Assembly: GCA_026874595.1 (NCBI GenBank)
Contig: CM049312.1
Coordinates: 64,884,929 to 64,948,928 of the forward strand
DNA length: 64,000 nt
Direction: 5' to 3'
From: Sipunculus nudus
Lineage: Eukaryota > Annelida > Sipuncula > Golfingiida > Sipunculidae
Shown: positions 36,252 to 47,830 of the stretch, piece after piece
Numbering within the stretch: the first letter of the stretch is position 1
Layout of the letters: each line of letters begins with the position of its first letter
Notes under the pieces: model-generated
Databases searched by the model: none
Told to the model about the DNA's origin: nothing
What the model saw: the letters and a program-made list of their open reading frames with translations, nothing else
Made by a program: the position numbers and the translations under genes

Positions 36252-36381
36252 TGATTGAATACCTACCAGAGACAGATGTATTCCATGGCGATTTGGCTCG
36301 AGATGAGCTTTGTTCGAATATATTTGTCAGAGAAATGAAACCTATGTAACCAAGCGAACACAGAGTTGAACAACCACTCCA
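36252..36381 (-). other. Weak candidate coding exon with one hydrophobic helix
   Basis: On the minus strand an open frame reads AAVAISYSAWSGCSTLCSLG followed by YIGFISLTNIF. It then runs to a possible GTAGGT donor and leaves in phase 1, like the penultimate exons of the two family genes. The acceptor (AAACCAG) lacks a good pyrimidine tract and no partner exons were found. It may be chance. Confidence 0.2.
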
Positions 36382-37480
36382 TGCAGAGTAGGAAATGGCC
36401 ACGGCAGCTGGTTTATGGGACGCCACAAGTGATTTAATATAGTAAAATATACGCATATAAAAACTATATGTAATATTGTGTATTTATTTTTTTAACCCTA
36501 GTAGATTTGTTTGATCCAATGTGTTTTGACCTTAGCAGGTCTACTGCAACTAGTTCCAGTGCCATATATTTAGTTTCATGGTGTTAGGTTAAAATTGTGA
36601 CCGGTAGATAGCAGCACTGGCTACTAACATACCTTCAGTCAGGCGCTTAAAACTATCATACCATAACGGCAGTGCATGGGTAGACTATATATAGAAGAAC
36701 ACTAAATTATACATGCCTCGTCGCCTTAATGTAATACTTTAAACATGGGGTGTATTGGCCTTTTTGTTCTGTGTACATATTGTACAAAGTCATATTAATA
36801 ACAGAAAAGCCGTAAAAAATTCCTGAAAAATTGTCTGTCCAAACATTTTAGCAACAGGTTAGAAAAGCTGTAACATACGTTTCTTCAAGGTTAAAGACGC
36901 TAGCCTAGCCTTTGTGTACGGTCGGTATGGCCATATACGCAAACGTGCTTTGTAGTTGTAAATACAATGGTAAGCACATATAATTCACAGATCTACTGGG
37001 GAATAAATGGATACATGTATGTAATTAAAACTTAACGCGTACTGCTTACAGTCCTATTCTTATTCAAGCGACTTACCTTTTTTGTTTTTACAAGTAAAAA
37101 CAAGCCCCCGATAAATCCTCCACGCTCCAATCTCTCTCCTGGATTTATAGGCCTTCGTTTCTATACAAAATCAGGTTGTACGTTAATTATATTCTTCTAA
37201 TTAAAAAAAGTGAAATAAGATCTTGTGTGCACAAATGATGAACTGAGTGGTGACTGGTACACTTCACTCACAGAGTCTGTGTTTACGACAATGGGCGCAC
37301 ATGATCTGATTCCGGTACGACCGTAGTACTTCGTTTATTTACATATACATATGAATGCCTCCACATAATTAACAACAGTTCAGGTTGTTGGCTGCCGAGT
37401 ACTTAATGCACGAAACATGTTCGTATATATATATATATATACATGTTCGTATATATATATATACACATGGATATATATTA

Positions 37481-37602
37481 AAGAAGGTCCATTACATATA
37501 AATCCTATCTGGTATGACGTCATCTTATCCCGTCCATAATATACACAAAGGCGGACTTTGAACCAACCCACCGACATATTTTCAACTGTGTAAGATTCTG
37601 GT

Positions 37603-37637
<35 letters not shown>

Positions 37638-37690
37638 TATATTAAAGATTATATATGTATAAACAAATATATATATATATTCATATATAT
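37481..37690 (+). repeat. About 210-bp direct repeat, copy 1
   Basis: Shares AAGGTCCATTACATATAAAT, GGTATGACGTCATCTTAT, ACCAACCCACCGACAT and TTAAAGATTATA with 37776-37990. Confidence 0.85.
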
Positions 37691-37775
37691 ATGTACTTTA
37701 GTATACTTGAGGGTACTGAAAACGTCCGGACATGACCTTAATAAGGTCCTTATTTAAGTTCCTTGTAAATATTCT

Positions 37776-37990
37776 GGAGAAGGTCCATTACATATAAATC
37801 CTATCCGGTATGACGTCATCTTATTCCGCCCATAATCATAACATACAAAAACACGGACCTTCAACCAACCCACCGACATTTTCAACAGTGTAAGATTCTT
37901 GTTCACACATTTTATATATGTATATATATATATTAAAGATTATACATGTATATACAAATATATAAATATTTATACATGTATATTATATAC
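37776..37990 (+). repeat. About 210-bp direct repeat, copy 2
   Basis: Second unit of the local duplication, spaced about 300 bp from the first. Differences include an insertion after the CCATAAT block. Confidence 0.85.
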
Positions 37991-37992
37991 TA

Positions 37993-38047
<55 letters not shown>
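37993..38047. repeat. (TA)n microsatellite
   Basis: Uninterrupted TA array following the second 210-bp repeat. Confidence 0.95.
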
Positions 38048-38050
<3 letters not shown>

Positions 38051-38404
38051 GCACTCATACGTACATTAATACATTCGCAGATTTATACACACAAAACACA
38101 AACATAAGTATAGGGGTAAATTCATATTAACTGTATGATAAACCATACACTCGTACTCGAAGACTCATTCACACACAGGCATTGTAACGTCAGGTATGCG
38201 ACGAAACTTGTCAGTAACAACTGGGCCACCCGTGTGTACAATCAATTCCCGGTGGCGGTACGGGGAAACATGTACACTTATATCAAACACAGGCTCTAAA
38301 ACATACCTCTACAGTTAACAAGGCACATTCCAAAACACTGGCCACCTGATCTTAAAACCTGCTAATTACTAGTTACTACAAGATAAGAAAGTGTGTCAAC
38401 TCAC

Positions 38405-38640
38405 CCTGGGTGTTGGCCGGTTGTTCGCAGGCAGGATTCTTTATGACAAGGGTTGGAAGTTTTGAGGCACCACGCCTTTGGACGCCTTGACCTTTTTCTT
38501 TTGTGTACACGGTTCACGCCTGAGTGAACCAGCGCCGGGGCTTTCGACGTGGTGGGTGTAGCGCTCTCAGTGACGTGGGGTTGATTGGTCAAATGGAACA
38601 TCGAGCGCTCACGAGGGTGTGAGTTGACGTCATGTTTCAC
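38405..38640 (-). other. Candidate 5'-UTR exon of the large membrane gene
   Basis: The minus strand ends here in ACACCCAGG before a strong GTGAGT donor, in relatively GC-rich sequence. Exon 1 of the large gene at 26931 needs an upstream non-coding exon. This is the best-looking donor seen upstream, but the link spans 11.5 kb and is only a proposal. Confidence 0.2.
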
Positions 38641-39486
38641 ATGCCTTTGAAATTAAACTTAGAACTGAACTTCATTGTCAAGCAAACAGTTTAGTTATTA
38701 TGACACAACAATTGTGTCACCGCGGAACTGTGTATGTTACTTTTTTATATATATTATTACACTTCTGTATTACATCTTCGTTCCAACTGAATGCGAGGAA
38801 TGTCCTCATAAGTTATTGGACCATTGACGATAACATATACATGTATTACTTTCATCAGTTGTGCCGGGCCGTAAATTGATCTTCAGCGCCACAGCTCGGT
38901 GCCATGTTCTGATGCAACCTGTCAAATGCTCACTAACAGTCCAGGGTGGTCGATCATATGTGGGGCCGGAATGCGGTGAAATGTGTGTCTGTGTGTTTAT
39001 GATGTTTCACTCTTTACTGTAGAAAAAAAGAACGATTTTTATATTTTTTTCGTCAGATCAATTTCTTAGTGAACTGGGGCGGATATAGGATCTTGGTCAT
39101 TTTTTTGGGGGTGGGGTGGGGGGGGGGGGGGGGGGGCTAAACATATCGGTTCAGGAAAACACGTGTGGAGTCAGGGGTGTCAACATAGAGGGGAATAGGG
39201 GTACTTATATATCCCCCCACCTTTTGGCAAGCGAGGAGGGGGGGATGGTCAATGTAATCATCCCTCACTATTCAGAGAATGATATTCATATATTGCAAAT
39301 GCAATATATTAATAAATAATATTTTAGACTTTGGTTTCATTTATAATTTTGCTATGAAATTTCAAATTTAAACCTGGTTTATACTGGAAATATAATAAAC
39401 TATTTCCTAAAACCTTCTACTTGATTGTAAAAAAATTGAAATGTGATTAAGTATATTTATTTGAAATGTGTCATACAGACGCTATA

Positions 39487-39490
39487 TATA

Positions 39491-39567
<77 letters not shown>
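39487..39567. repeat. (TA)n microsatellite
   Basis: Long TA array. Confidence 0.95.
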
Positions 39568-39571
<4 letters not shown>

Positions 39572-40003
39572 GTATGTGTGTGTGTGCGTCTGCGATTCCC
39601 CCCCTTGAAGATAAATTGACGCCAGTACTGAGAGTGCTGGTAGCGTTTATACATAACTATCGCATTCAGAAATAGATGGAAGAACACGTTAGTGACTTTT
39701 TTTGTGTTAAGCATATACATTTCTCTTTCGTGGAATTTTAGATCGAAAAAAGTGTGACCCGCCTGGACAAAAAACAGCCCAAAATTTGCAATGCTTGGAC
39801 CTTTTGAAATGAATATTTTAACATTCTAAATATTCAAAATTGAGAATATTCCCAGATTTATCTTTATTCAGGCTTTCGTTTCTAGCATATAATTAAACCC
39901 ATATCATATAAAGCCTATTTTGATATCATTTTAATGAATTTATTAAAAGTTCAAATTTAACATCACACGGTAATTTAGAAAAAAAGACAGAATAATCAAT
40001 AAC

Positions 40004-40045
<42 letters not shown>

Positions 40046-40301
40046 GGTCATTCAACCGTCTCTGTATTTTGCCAAACTCCCAGATTATAACCCGGTAACT
40101 GCCGGAGCGTTTGATGGCGTTAAACATGACCGTAGAGCTTTATATGACTACTCAGGCAATCTGCATATAAAAATTGAAGACCAAGCGTTTTTAATGGAAT
40201 ATCATCTGTTCCGGGAGACTAATTTCATATCGATATAAAAGATGGTCTCAATTATAGTCCACACCTTTACCAAGGTTTTGGTGGAAAATGAGTACCCAGG
40301 G

Positions 40302-40487
40302 GCGGATCAAGGGTTTTGGAGATTGAGGGGTCTAAGTCAGGAAGATTGATTAGAAAACTTTAAAAAGATCCTCAGGTTCAGACAACTGGAGTGTCCAGAT
40401 AACAAAAAAAAAATTGGAACCCTTAGAAAGATTGCAGCGGCTGGAAATTGGAGGGTCCAACCGCCCCCCCTCTGGATCCGCTACCGG
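40302..40487 (+). mobile_element. hAT-like MITE, GGGGCGGATCC family
   Basis: Left end CAGGGGCGGATCAAGGG and right end CCCCCCTCTGGATCCGCTA are imperfect inverted repeats; about 186 bp. Internal GGAGGGTCCAACC. Non-coding. Confidence 0.6.
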
Positions 40488-40859
40488 TACCCTGCTGTCC
40501 TCGGTCTTGTTTTTGTTCTTATAACGAGTATGTACCGGCGATGGGGGAGGGGGTATTGATAACAACACTTTCAAGAGGACTTATCCAAGAAGTAGGGGAA
40601 CACTATGCCGAAGAGTTATAATTCCTTCTTTTAATGTAAATTGTGGATATACATACTAACTAATGAACACTTTGAATATACGATGGCGTTCAAACTTTTA
40701 AATCACCTAGAATTCAACCCATTTTACAAGGTCAAAAGGCGGTTAGTCAGACGATTCGGAGTTTTGCAAATGCCATACTGCAACAAGTGACCTTAAAACA
40801 GTCACACATATGCTGCAAACGCCTTTGGTTGCAAGGGTTTTCACCCTGGGCGATGGTGA

Positions 40860-40898
40860 AATGCTGTCTGTCTCTGTCTGTCTCTGTCTGTATCTCTG

Positions 40899-40990
<92 letters not shown>
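40860..40990. repeat. Compound (CT)n(TA)n microsatellite
   Basis: CTGT-rich then CT, then TA dinucleotides in the same order as at 14233 and 30874. Confidence 0.95.
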
Positions 40991-40994
<4 letters not shown>

Positions 40995-41187
40995 GTCACT
41001 ACAATATAACTTTGAAAGGTACCTCGTTCACAGTTTGGCCCATGGGCTTTCAAGTTTTGAATATAAACGTAACATTGACACACGCCATCTGGCGGCGAGT
41101 GAGAAACTCTGGCTCAAAATGTGTTTGTCTTCAAATGAACCAATTGTTTTATGTGGTTGATGAAGGGATGGTGTTTATATATTTATG

Positions 41188-41222
<35 letters not shown>

Positions 41223-41344
41223 ATCTAAGTACGTTCCAGTGCTTGCAGTATAATGCTCGATACAGCTTAAGGTAGAGCAGATTACCTAAAGTTTAAGCAG
41301 GTTTGATCAACCAGTTATTGTATCAGAGCAGTTTTTAAAAGGAC

Positions 41345-41822
41345 ATAATCAGGAGCAATAATATGCCTTTTCTGTCATGCTATCAGTTCACTTTTGCTTT
41401 ATACAAAAGTTGCCCAGCAATACCATCCCAGCACACAGTCTCAGTACCTCACATACAGCTGTTTAACACCTTGTCATGGCTCTGCGTGTTTCTAAACACG
41501 TATGTCTGTTTACCATAACAAGGCCGTATGACCGGAGGTCCGATTGTGAGCCGCAACACATGAAATTTCAGCCTCCTGGAACATGTAATACATTTGGGGC
41601 CAAGTCAGGCAGGGCAGCTCGTAATTGGCAGGTGTTGTGGCTCATGCCCTATGTTCATGTTGACACTTTTGATCGCGCCCGGTCCACTGTTTTTAACACT
41701 CGTTTTCAGGAGTGTAAGCATACGGTTTCAGGGCAATGTTTTGGCAGGTAAAAATTTATTTTAAAGGGGAGAAGCTATTTTTCGTGTTAATTCAACATGC
41801 TTTATAGGTGATTGGACCCCTT
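41345..41822 (+). repeat. Dispersed repeat family C, copy 2
   Basis: Diverged copy of 34127-34655. Shared blocks include ACAAGGCCGTATGACCGGAG, GATCGCGCCCGGTCCACTG and GTGTTAATTCAACATGCTTT. Confidence 0.7.
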
Positions 41823-41854
41823 TAAGTGAACCGTGCAAAGATAAAGTACTTAAC

Positions 41855-42060
41855 AGTAACAATATGGGCCTGGACAGTCGAGGGGTAAAACGCTTGGCTC
41901 TCTCCGCTGGCGACCCGGGGCTATGAGAGGGGGTTGTAGGCCAAGGCCGGTGGTTTTCTCCGGGTTCTCCGGTTTCCTCCACCTCTACAGACTACCGAAC
42001 GCCATCATTAGAGCCATGGAAAGTGCCTTGATTAGTTATAATTATAACTATTTGTACAAT
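41855..42060 (+). mobile_element. SINE-like element with GGTTTTCTCCGGG core
   Basis: The head has a loose tRNA-like look (GGGCCTGGACAGTCGAGGGG). It is followed by GGCGACCCGGGGCTATG and the motif GGTTTTCTCCGGGTTCTCCG with GTTTCCTCC, which recurs in dispersed repeats of many animal genomes. It ends in an AT-rich stretch. Family not named. Confidence 0.45.
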
Positions 42061-43080
42061 CCATGTTAATAGTAATTTGGTCCCCCACGAGCGTCAGTTA
42101 TCTGCTGATCGCCCGGGCGCCGACTTCGGCAACGGCGTGAAACTATATATAAATTTTATATCTGATATAGGATGCCTGCAATTATCTGTCATTTTGATGA
42201 AACAAATATTGCATGTCTTAAATGTCAATGTTTTCTATTCACCTGGTAACACGCTAGTTAGACTTGGTGTGGCTTAATACAGGTGTGTGTAGACAGGGCG
42301 TACACCTGCGACCTGCATCATTATATATGCAAGTATAGGACTGGTCACGTAACGACATCACTCAGTCACGCCCAGCACGGCAAGATCCCACATGGTATAC
42401 ATAATATAGCTTTTAAAGATACTCCATCTGGGAGAAAAAAAGGCATATGTCTGGAATTCTGTACATCCTTGTACCAGGGCTGGTTTAATGGTTTTTTTCC
42501 TAAGGCCCTGAAAAAATGGCACTTTTGTTATAATGAATTGGACAAACACGTAGTCGTTTAGTATTGGTAATGTGGTTATATTTTGAAGATTCAGGTATTT
42601 ATCTCCAGCTTGACATTTAACGTGGTTAGCATCACAGATTATCCACGTCACCATAGCGAGACAGTAGCACTATATTTAACCCGTCCCACTTAAAGGTGTA
42701 CGGCATGTAAACACAGTCAAGGTATCTTTATGGCGTTACGTACCCCTACTCGGGTCCCTGTTTAAAGATTCTAACATTACTCGTTCCGATGCCGACAAGC
42801 ATATTCACAAAGGCAGGATTCGAGAGGCCTGATTCACATTTATATATACCTGTAGAGCTGTCGTGAATAAATGTTTGTCTGCAGTATACACTAGGCGTTT
42901 AGTGTGTTATTTACAACAGATAATATCTATTAACATATTTACTTCAGGAGCATGCGTGGCCCTCTTAGAAACTGAAACACGACGGAATAACAATAGATGT
43001 ATAAAACGTTTTGGTCAATATAATGCTTGAAAATATACATCTAAAATAAATTTAAAATCTCGATATATAGCTTGTCTGCT
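42061..43080. other. Gene-free stretch
   Basis: No exon with convincing splice sites, RNA gene or repeat family was recognised here. Confidence 0.35.
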
Positions 43081-43084
43081 ATAT

Positions 43085-44445
43085 CATATGACCAACCAAA
43101 ACGTGACCTATGGTCAGCTGAGCTAAAGATACAGGTGGCGCCAACAGTCTACAGGAAATGATGAAACACTCCATGATCAATATTTATAAAAAGAATCATG
43201 GCAATCAATGCATTAGTTATATGTATGCTGGAACTTTAGTATCGCATTTTTAATTATTCTGCGAGGTACTTTTGAGCCCCATAGCTCAGAGGATATAGGT
43301 CACAGTGACCTTATTTCAGGTTTCCAGGCAGATATTTTAGGACCTACATGTGAAACGTATAACGATTCTAGGGCTCGCAGATACGATATGTGCCCCGTCT
43401 GACTAAATGAGAGCCCAAAATCATGTTTTCGGCTTAATATTCACAAAAAATAGGTTAATATGGCATAATTTCAGGTTTCCAAGGGTATTTGCCCAGGACC
43501 TCCCCAGATGTACATTTAGATATTTCTAGGTCTAACGGTTACAATTTGTGCCCTGTTAACAGATGGACTGCTTCATCTGAATTTCTCAAAAAAAGAGAAA
43601 AATTTGTAAACATTAGAAAAAAATACAGGTGGCGCCACCAGTCTTCAAGAAATGATGAAACATTACCGTTGATCAATATTGCATGGAACGAATCATGGCA
43701 ATCAATGCCTTAGTTATTCAGATACTGGAGCTTTTGTATCAAATTTCAATTATTCGGGTGGGGGGGGGGTATTTTCGGACCCAGTAGCTCGGAGGATATA
43801 GGTTACAGTGACCTAATTCCATGTTTAATGGGTAATACGTTAGCTGATTCTAGGCCTGACGGATACAATTTGTGCCCCGTCTGATTGACTGGTTGCTCAA
43901 AATCATGTTTTCAGCCTTTAGTTTGCAAAAATATAGGTCACCATGAACTAATTTCAGGTTTTCAAGGAGATTTGCATAGGAACCCCTGGATGGATTGTTA
44001 GAAGTTTCTACGATTTGTGCCCTGTTAACGGACGGACTGCTTCGTCTGAATGTCTCAAAATTAGGGAGACAATGTGGTTAGATAAAAAAATAAAGGTGGC
44101 GCCACCAGTCTTCAGGAAATGATGAAACTATGCATGATCAATATACATGGAAATGATTACGGCAATCAATGCATTAGTTATTCGGATTTGTATCAAGTTT
44201 TTATTTATTCGGGGGGCACTTATTAGCCCCATAGCCCCCATTAGATATAGGTCACAGTGACTAAACAGTGACTTAATTTCAGGAGATTTTGTATGGAACT
44301 CCATGGGTTTTCAGTTGGAAGTTTCTAGGTCCAGCGTTTATTAATTGTGCCCTGTTAAAGGACGGAAGGACAGACAGACGGACGACGGACAAAGAATGAT
44401 TGCCATAGCTCAGATGACTTTCTTCTGTAAGCTGAGCTAAAAAGC
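43085..44445 (+). repeat. Tandem repeat, about 470-490-bp unit, about 2.7 copies
   Basis: Units begin near 43132, 43626 and 44094 with ACAGGTGGCGCCA, then CTTCAGGAAATGATGAAAC and ATCATGGCAATCAATGC. Each holds ATATAGGTCACAGTGAC. The array starts after GTCAGCTGAGCTAAAG and ends with GGACGGAAGGACAGACAGAC and GTAAGCTGAGCTAAAA. That end resembles GGAC-rich/AGCTGAGCTAA repeats known from mollusc genomes. Confidence 0.8.
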
Positions 44446-45765
44446 CAAAAGAGGAAGTTAAACAAACACGAACTGTGATTTAAAATTATAATAAACTTTT
44501 TTTGCAGCTAACCTTTTACACTCATACTAAGTTTTAACATGACATTTTACACTCATTGATATAATCTATGAATTCGGAATAATATGATGCCTATAAATTA
44601 AAAATCGTTTAGAATTTCTTTGTGGTATTCGATAAAGCTTACCCTGCCTTTCCGATGCATGTCATGCTGGATTTTCTTTTATGCGAGGGAGAAATGTTAC
44701 TAGTCCATTCAATATACGACAAACACACAGACACCATCACACACACATATATTTAACAAACTTGGACAGGATTTACACGTGCTTAAAAATTTCAATGCCA
44801 TATAAAAATGTGCAGCTACTGTAAATTTTCCCCCACTTTTGGCGTGTGCACTTTCATATCAACTCAACAGAAAAATTACATGAAATAAAAGTCTGGTCTT
44901 ATCTGATGTAACGGACGAAACTCTGAAACCTTGAGACAGACTACTAACTACTCCTGACCCCTTAAGAGCCATAAAAAGAAAATCAGAAGAGGAAAATATA
45001 GATTTCACTTTTTCATTTGTAAAATTGTTGAGTAGTATTAACATAATTTTAATGTGTAACTTTAACTCCTTTCATCATTGAATCTTTTTCACCAACAGTG
45101 AGAAAACCCTCATTTTTAAGTAAGTGGCTCATATTTAATTAATTGCATATACCAAACGATATCTTTACTGCCTTGAAACTTATTCTTTGGGGCTCAATAC
45201 CCGAGGTTTACATGGCGGTCTTTGATTGTAATGAAAACCAAATTAAAGTCGGATATTTTAGGAGATATTATAATAACAATGTAAGTTATGAGTAGTTCAA
45301 GCGTCTGCCACAAGAGGGCAACCCTTAAGACTCGGATTGTTCCCAGGCTCGGAGAATATATATCCCAACTGACACCGGATGTTCTCCAGATCACACTAGC
45401 ATTCTCACAAACTCTTTCTGCACAAAAAAAAATCACTTTCAAATATAACATTGACAATAACAGAGCCAGGTCCACCCCGCCACCTGACGCTGATGAAAGG
45501 AACTAAGGTTCTTTTGGCCAGCTGACATTCAGGTTATCCGTTTACTAGCTGATAAACCCGGTAACCGGGCTTTTCATCGGGGTTATGGGGATGTATTAAA
45601 TGAGATGAGGAGTGTTGGCTCAAATTATTTTATTGTAAAATAAAATATAGATTTTCAGTGGGATAATCTTTCATAAGATATGTCAAATATTTTGTGGCGT
45701 TGTGCTCGTAACAAGTAATTCGTACATCGATATGTTTACCTTGAAGACAGGGTCATTGATGATGT

Positions 45766-47159
45766 TTAAATTTGGTGTCATCTCAGTACGACGCATCTCG
45801 ATAGGACGTTTGGCTGAATCCACTGCTCATTACGACGCAGCTCGCTGAGACGCGCCGCCCATTTTACCACAGCGGCGCCCGTTGATATCGCGATGTCTTG
45901 ACTGAGAAGTCAAAAGTTATTGTTAATACAACATTAATCTCATCAAAGGGTCAACAAATAAGGCAAATAGTCTTTGATCACAAACCAAAGGGAATAGTGA
46001 TACTACCAGTGATATTAATTGTTTCATATTTAATTAATATAAAAGATTAAGCTTGAACGGTACATATTGTCCCTCTTAACACATATGAACATTGGTATTA
46101 GCAGAAAATTACAAGGAATTAAATTATGAAACAAAAATGCATGAAATCGAGGACTTAGATATGTAAGTGTATACCAAAACTAATTTTGTCTGTATACATT
46201 CCCTTTTTAAATAAACAAAGTTAAAGTAAATGTGTCGTCCAGACACAGAGATTTGTCGCCATTAACTATTAAGCACAATGCACCGATCGGCAGTTTAAAC
46301 ACGCAAACATAAACATGCACAAAAACACAAATACAATTGTAGTAAAATCTTTATTGGTACAATTTATAATTTATTCCGCCATCCACAGCTGCAGTCCGTC
46401 TGGTCTAAAGCATGCCATCCGTCACGCGTGTCGTCCCGCAAGGTCGGTTGTGAGTCAGAGGCCGACCATAACCATACCCAAACGTGTTTGAAAATAACTG
46501 GAATATTGCAAAAGAAAAGAATATATGAAACAGTTTCACTTAATGGTAGTTTGCCAATCACCTACACTTTAACTCCTTATTAAGTACTCGGGAAAATTTT
46601 CATCCATTCAAAATGACTTCTATACCGAAGTCGTCCAGTTCGATTGCAACCCTCTCGTAATTGGCTGTGTATTTTCAGATTCTGGCCCACACGTTTCAAC
46701 ACGTTTTGCATCAATTTTAATTCTATCTGAATTTAGGTGTCCATGTGACTTATCCTGAAACAGCATATTTTATATTCATTGCATGGAGTATCATGCCTTC
46801 ATTCTATTAAATTTCAATAACGACAATACCCCTTTTCCGGGGACATAAAAAAAAACATAGTTAATTTCAAGTCAAACATGAATAAATTATACATTTTAAA
46901 CCACAGTGTTATATTCAATTACTAAATTAACAGCGAGTATAACTTGAGTAAATCATGAGTAGGATATAGCTTGCCTGACGCGCCTCGTGGTGCGTTTACA
47001 CAACCATAAGCACTGAACCGCGTCGTACTGGTCTACGTCTTTGAGAGCGTTCGAGGCATGAGCAATGAACCGCGTCTGATTGAGCTGCGTCTCTGCGGGC
47101 GTTCTGAAAACACATGCGTCGTATCGATCTGCGTCGTACTGGAACGTAATCTTAAATTT
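45766..47159. mobile_element. 1378-bp non-autonomous DNA transposon with 8-bp target duplication
   Basis: Element 45774-47151 flanked by TTAAATTT on both sides. Copy B has the unoccupied site (TTAAATGT), which proves an insertion. The ends are imperfect inverted repeats of about 31 bp with CAGTACGACGCA in both. Subterminal regions are packed with ACGACGC/GCGTCGT-type motifs. No transposase frame is seen. The 8-bp duplication is compatible with hAT, P or Merlin-like elements; the superfamily is not settled. Confidence 0.85.
46364..46561 (-). other. 65-codon frame with poly(A) signal inside the transposon
   Basis: A minus-strand open frame ends CGWRNKL and is followed by AATAAAGATTTTAC (complement near 46347). 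It could be a captured 3' exon or chance. No homology was recognised. Confidence 0.15.
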
Positions 47160-47342
47160 GCGAACCGGAATGGGACGCGCGGGCAGTCAGATTCCCGAAG
47201 ATGTTTGACTGGTGACATATATTATTGTTAGAGGTATAAAGTATAGAATGGCGTATGTAAGATATGAAAGATGAATTAACTGTATGTTTAAGGCAAGGAA
47301 GCTGTTCCAAAGGGAAGGAATGTGCATTCCTCGTTAGTGGCA

Positions 47343-47537
47343 GAAGCGGATCCAATGGAGGGGTGGGTGGTGGGGAGTCAGTCCCTTCCCCCCCCCCTCT
47401 TTTTCAGCCATCGCAACCTTAATTCCTGGGTTTCAGACCAATCCTCCCCCCACCATTTTCCAGACCTTTGGACCTTTTTCAGGTTTTGTCATTAGTCCTC
47501 CTCGGTTGTACCCGTAATTTTTTCCTGATCCGTCCGT
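47343..47537 (+). mobile_element. hAT-like MITE in copy A
   Basis: Starts AGAAGCGGATCCAATGG and ends TCCTGATCCGTCCG. Internal TTTCAGACCAATCC, CCAGACCTTTGGACC and TTGTCATTAGTCC. It is also present at 58651, so it predates the duplication. Confidence 0.65.
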
Positions 47538-47639
47538 GAGTAGGCGATCATCCTCCTGACAGTGTGCGGTGATTTGGCACTTCAATTGACACCTTTGTCA
47601 TAAGGTAGACAGTAGGTATATAAGAGACTGAAATTCAAA

Positions 47640-47830
47640 ATAATGTGTTTTATAGGGACTAAATGATGTATTTAAGGTGGGGAGCCACTCAAACTGAGTA
47701 ATGTGTTTTGAATTGACTAAATGATGTATAATTAAGGTGCAACACCACTCAAAGTAAGGTATAATGTATTTTGTAGGGACTATAAATGATGTACTTAAAG
47801 TGGAAAACCAACTAAGGAAACAGAGTTCAA
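47640..47830 (+). repeat. Short tandem repeat, about 63-bp unit, three copies
   Basis: Units share TAATGTGTTTT.TAGGGACT, AAATGATGTA and TTAAGGTGG..ACCACTCAA. The same array is at 58940-59140 in copy B. Confidence 0.8.

Larger units (their letters stand above)
38641..41344. other. Gene-free stretch with microsatellites and MITE remnants
   Basis: Contains poly-G at 39113-39136, (TA)n at 39487-39567 and 40005-40040, a compound (CT)n(TA)n at 40860-40990 and a hAT-like MITE. No exon was recognised. Confidence 0.4.

Noticed and set aside
40787-41275. 162-codon plus-strand frame with repeated SLSL and YIYI
   Set aside because: Translation of a (CT)n(TA)n microsatellite.
42358-42654. 98-codon minus-strand frame
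   Set aside because: No domain, no splice or poly(A) context, and an equally long frame on the other strand.
43132-44100. CRISPR-like array
   Set aside because: Repeat units are about 470 bp and diverged, in a eukaryotic genome; they are ordinary tandem repeats.
45288-45506. Conserved small frame in both duplicate copies (also 57988-58335)
   Set aside because: The frames shift relative to each other through a run of A and substitutions do not respect codons, so constraint is not supported.
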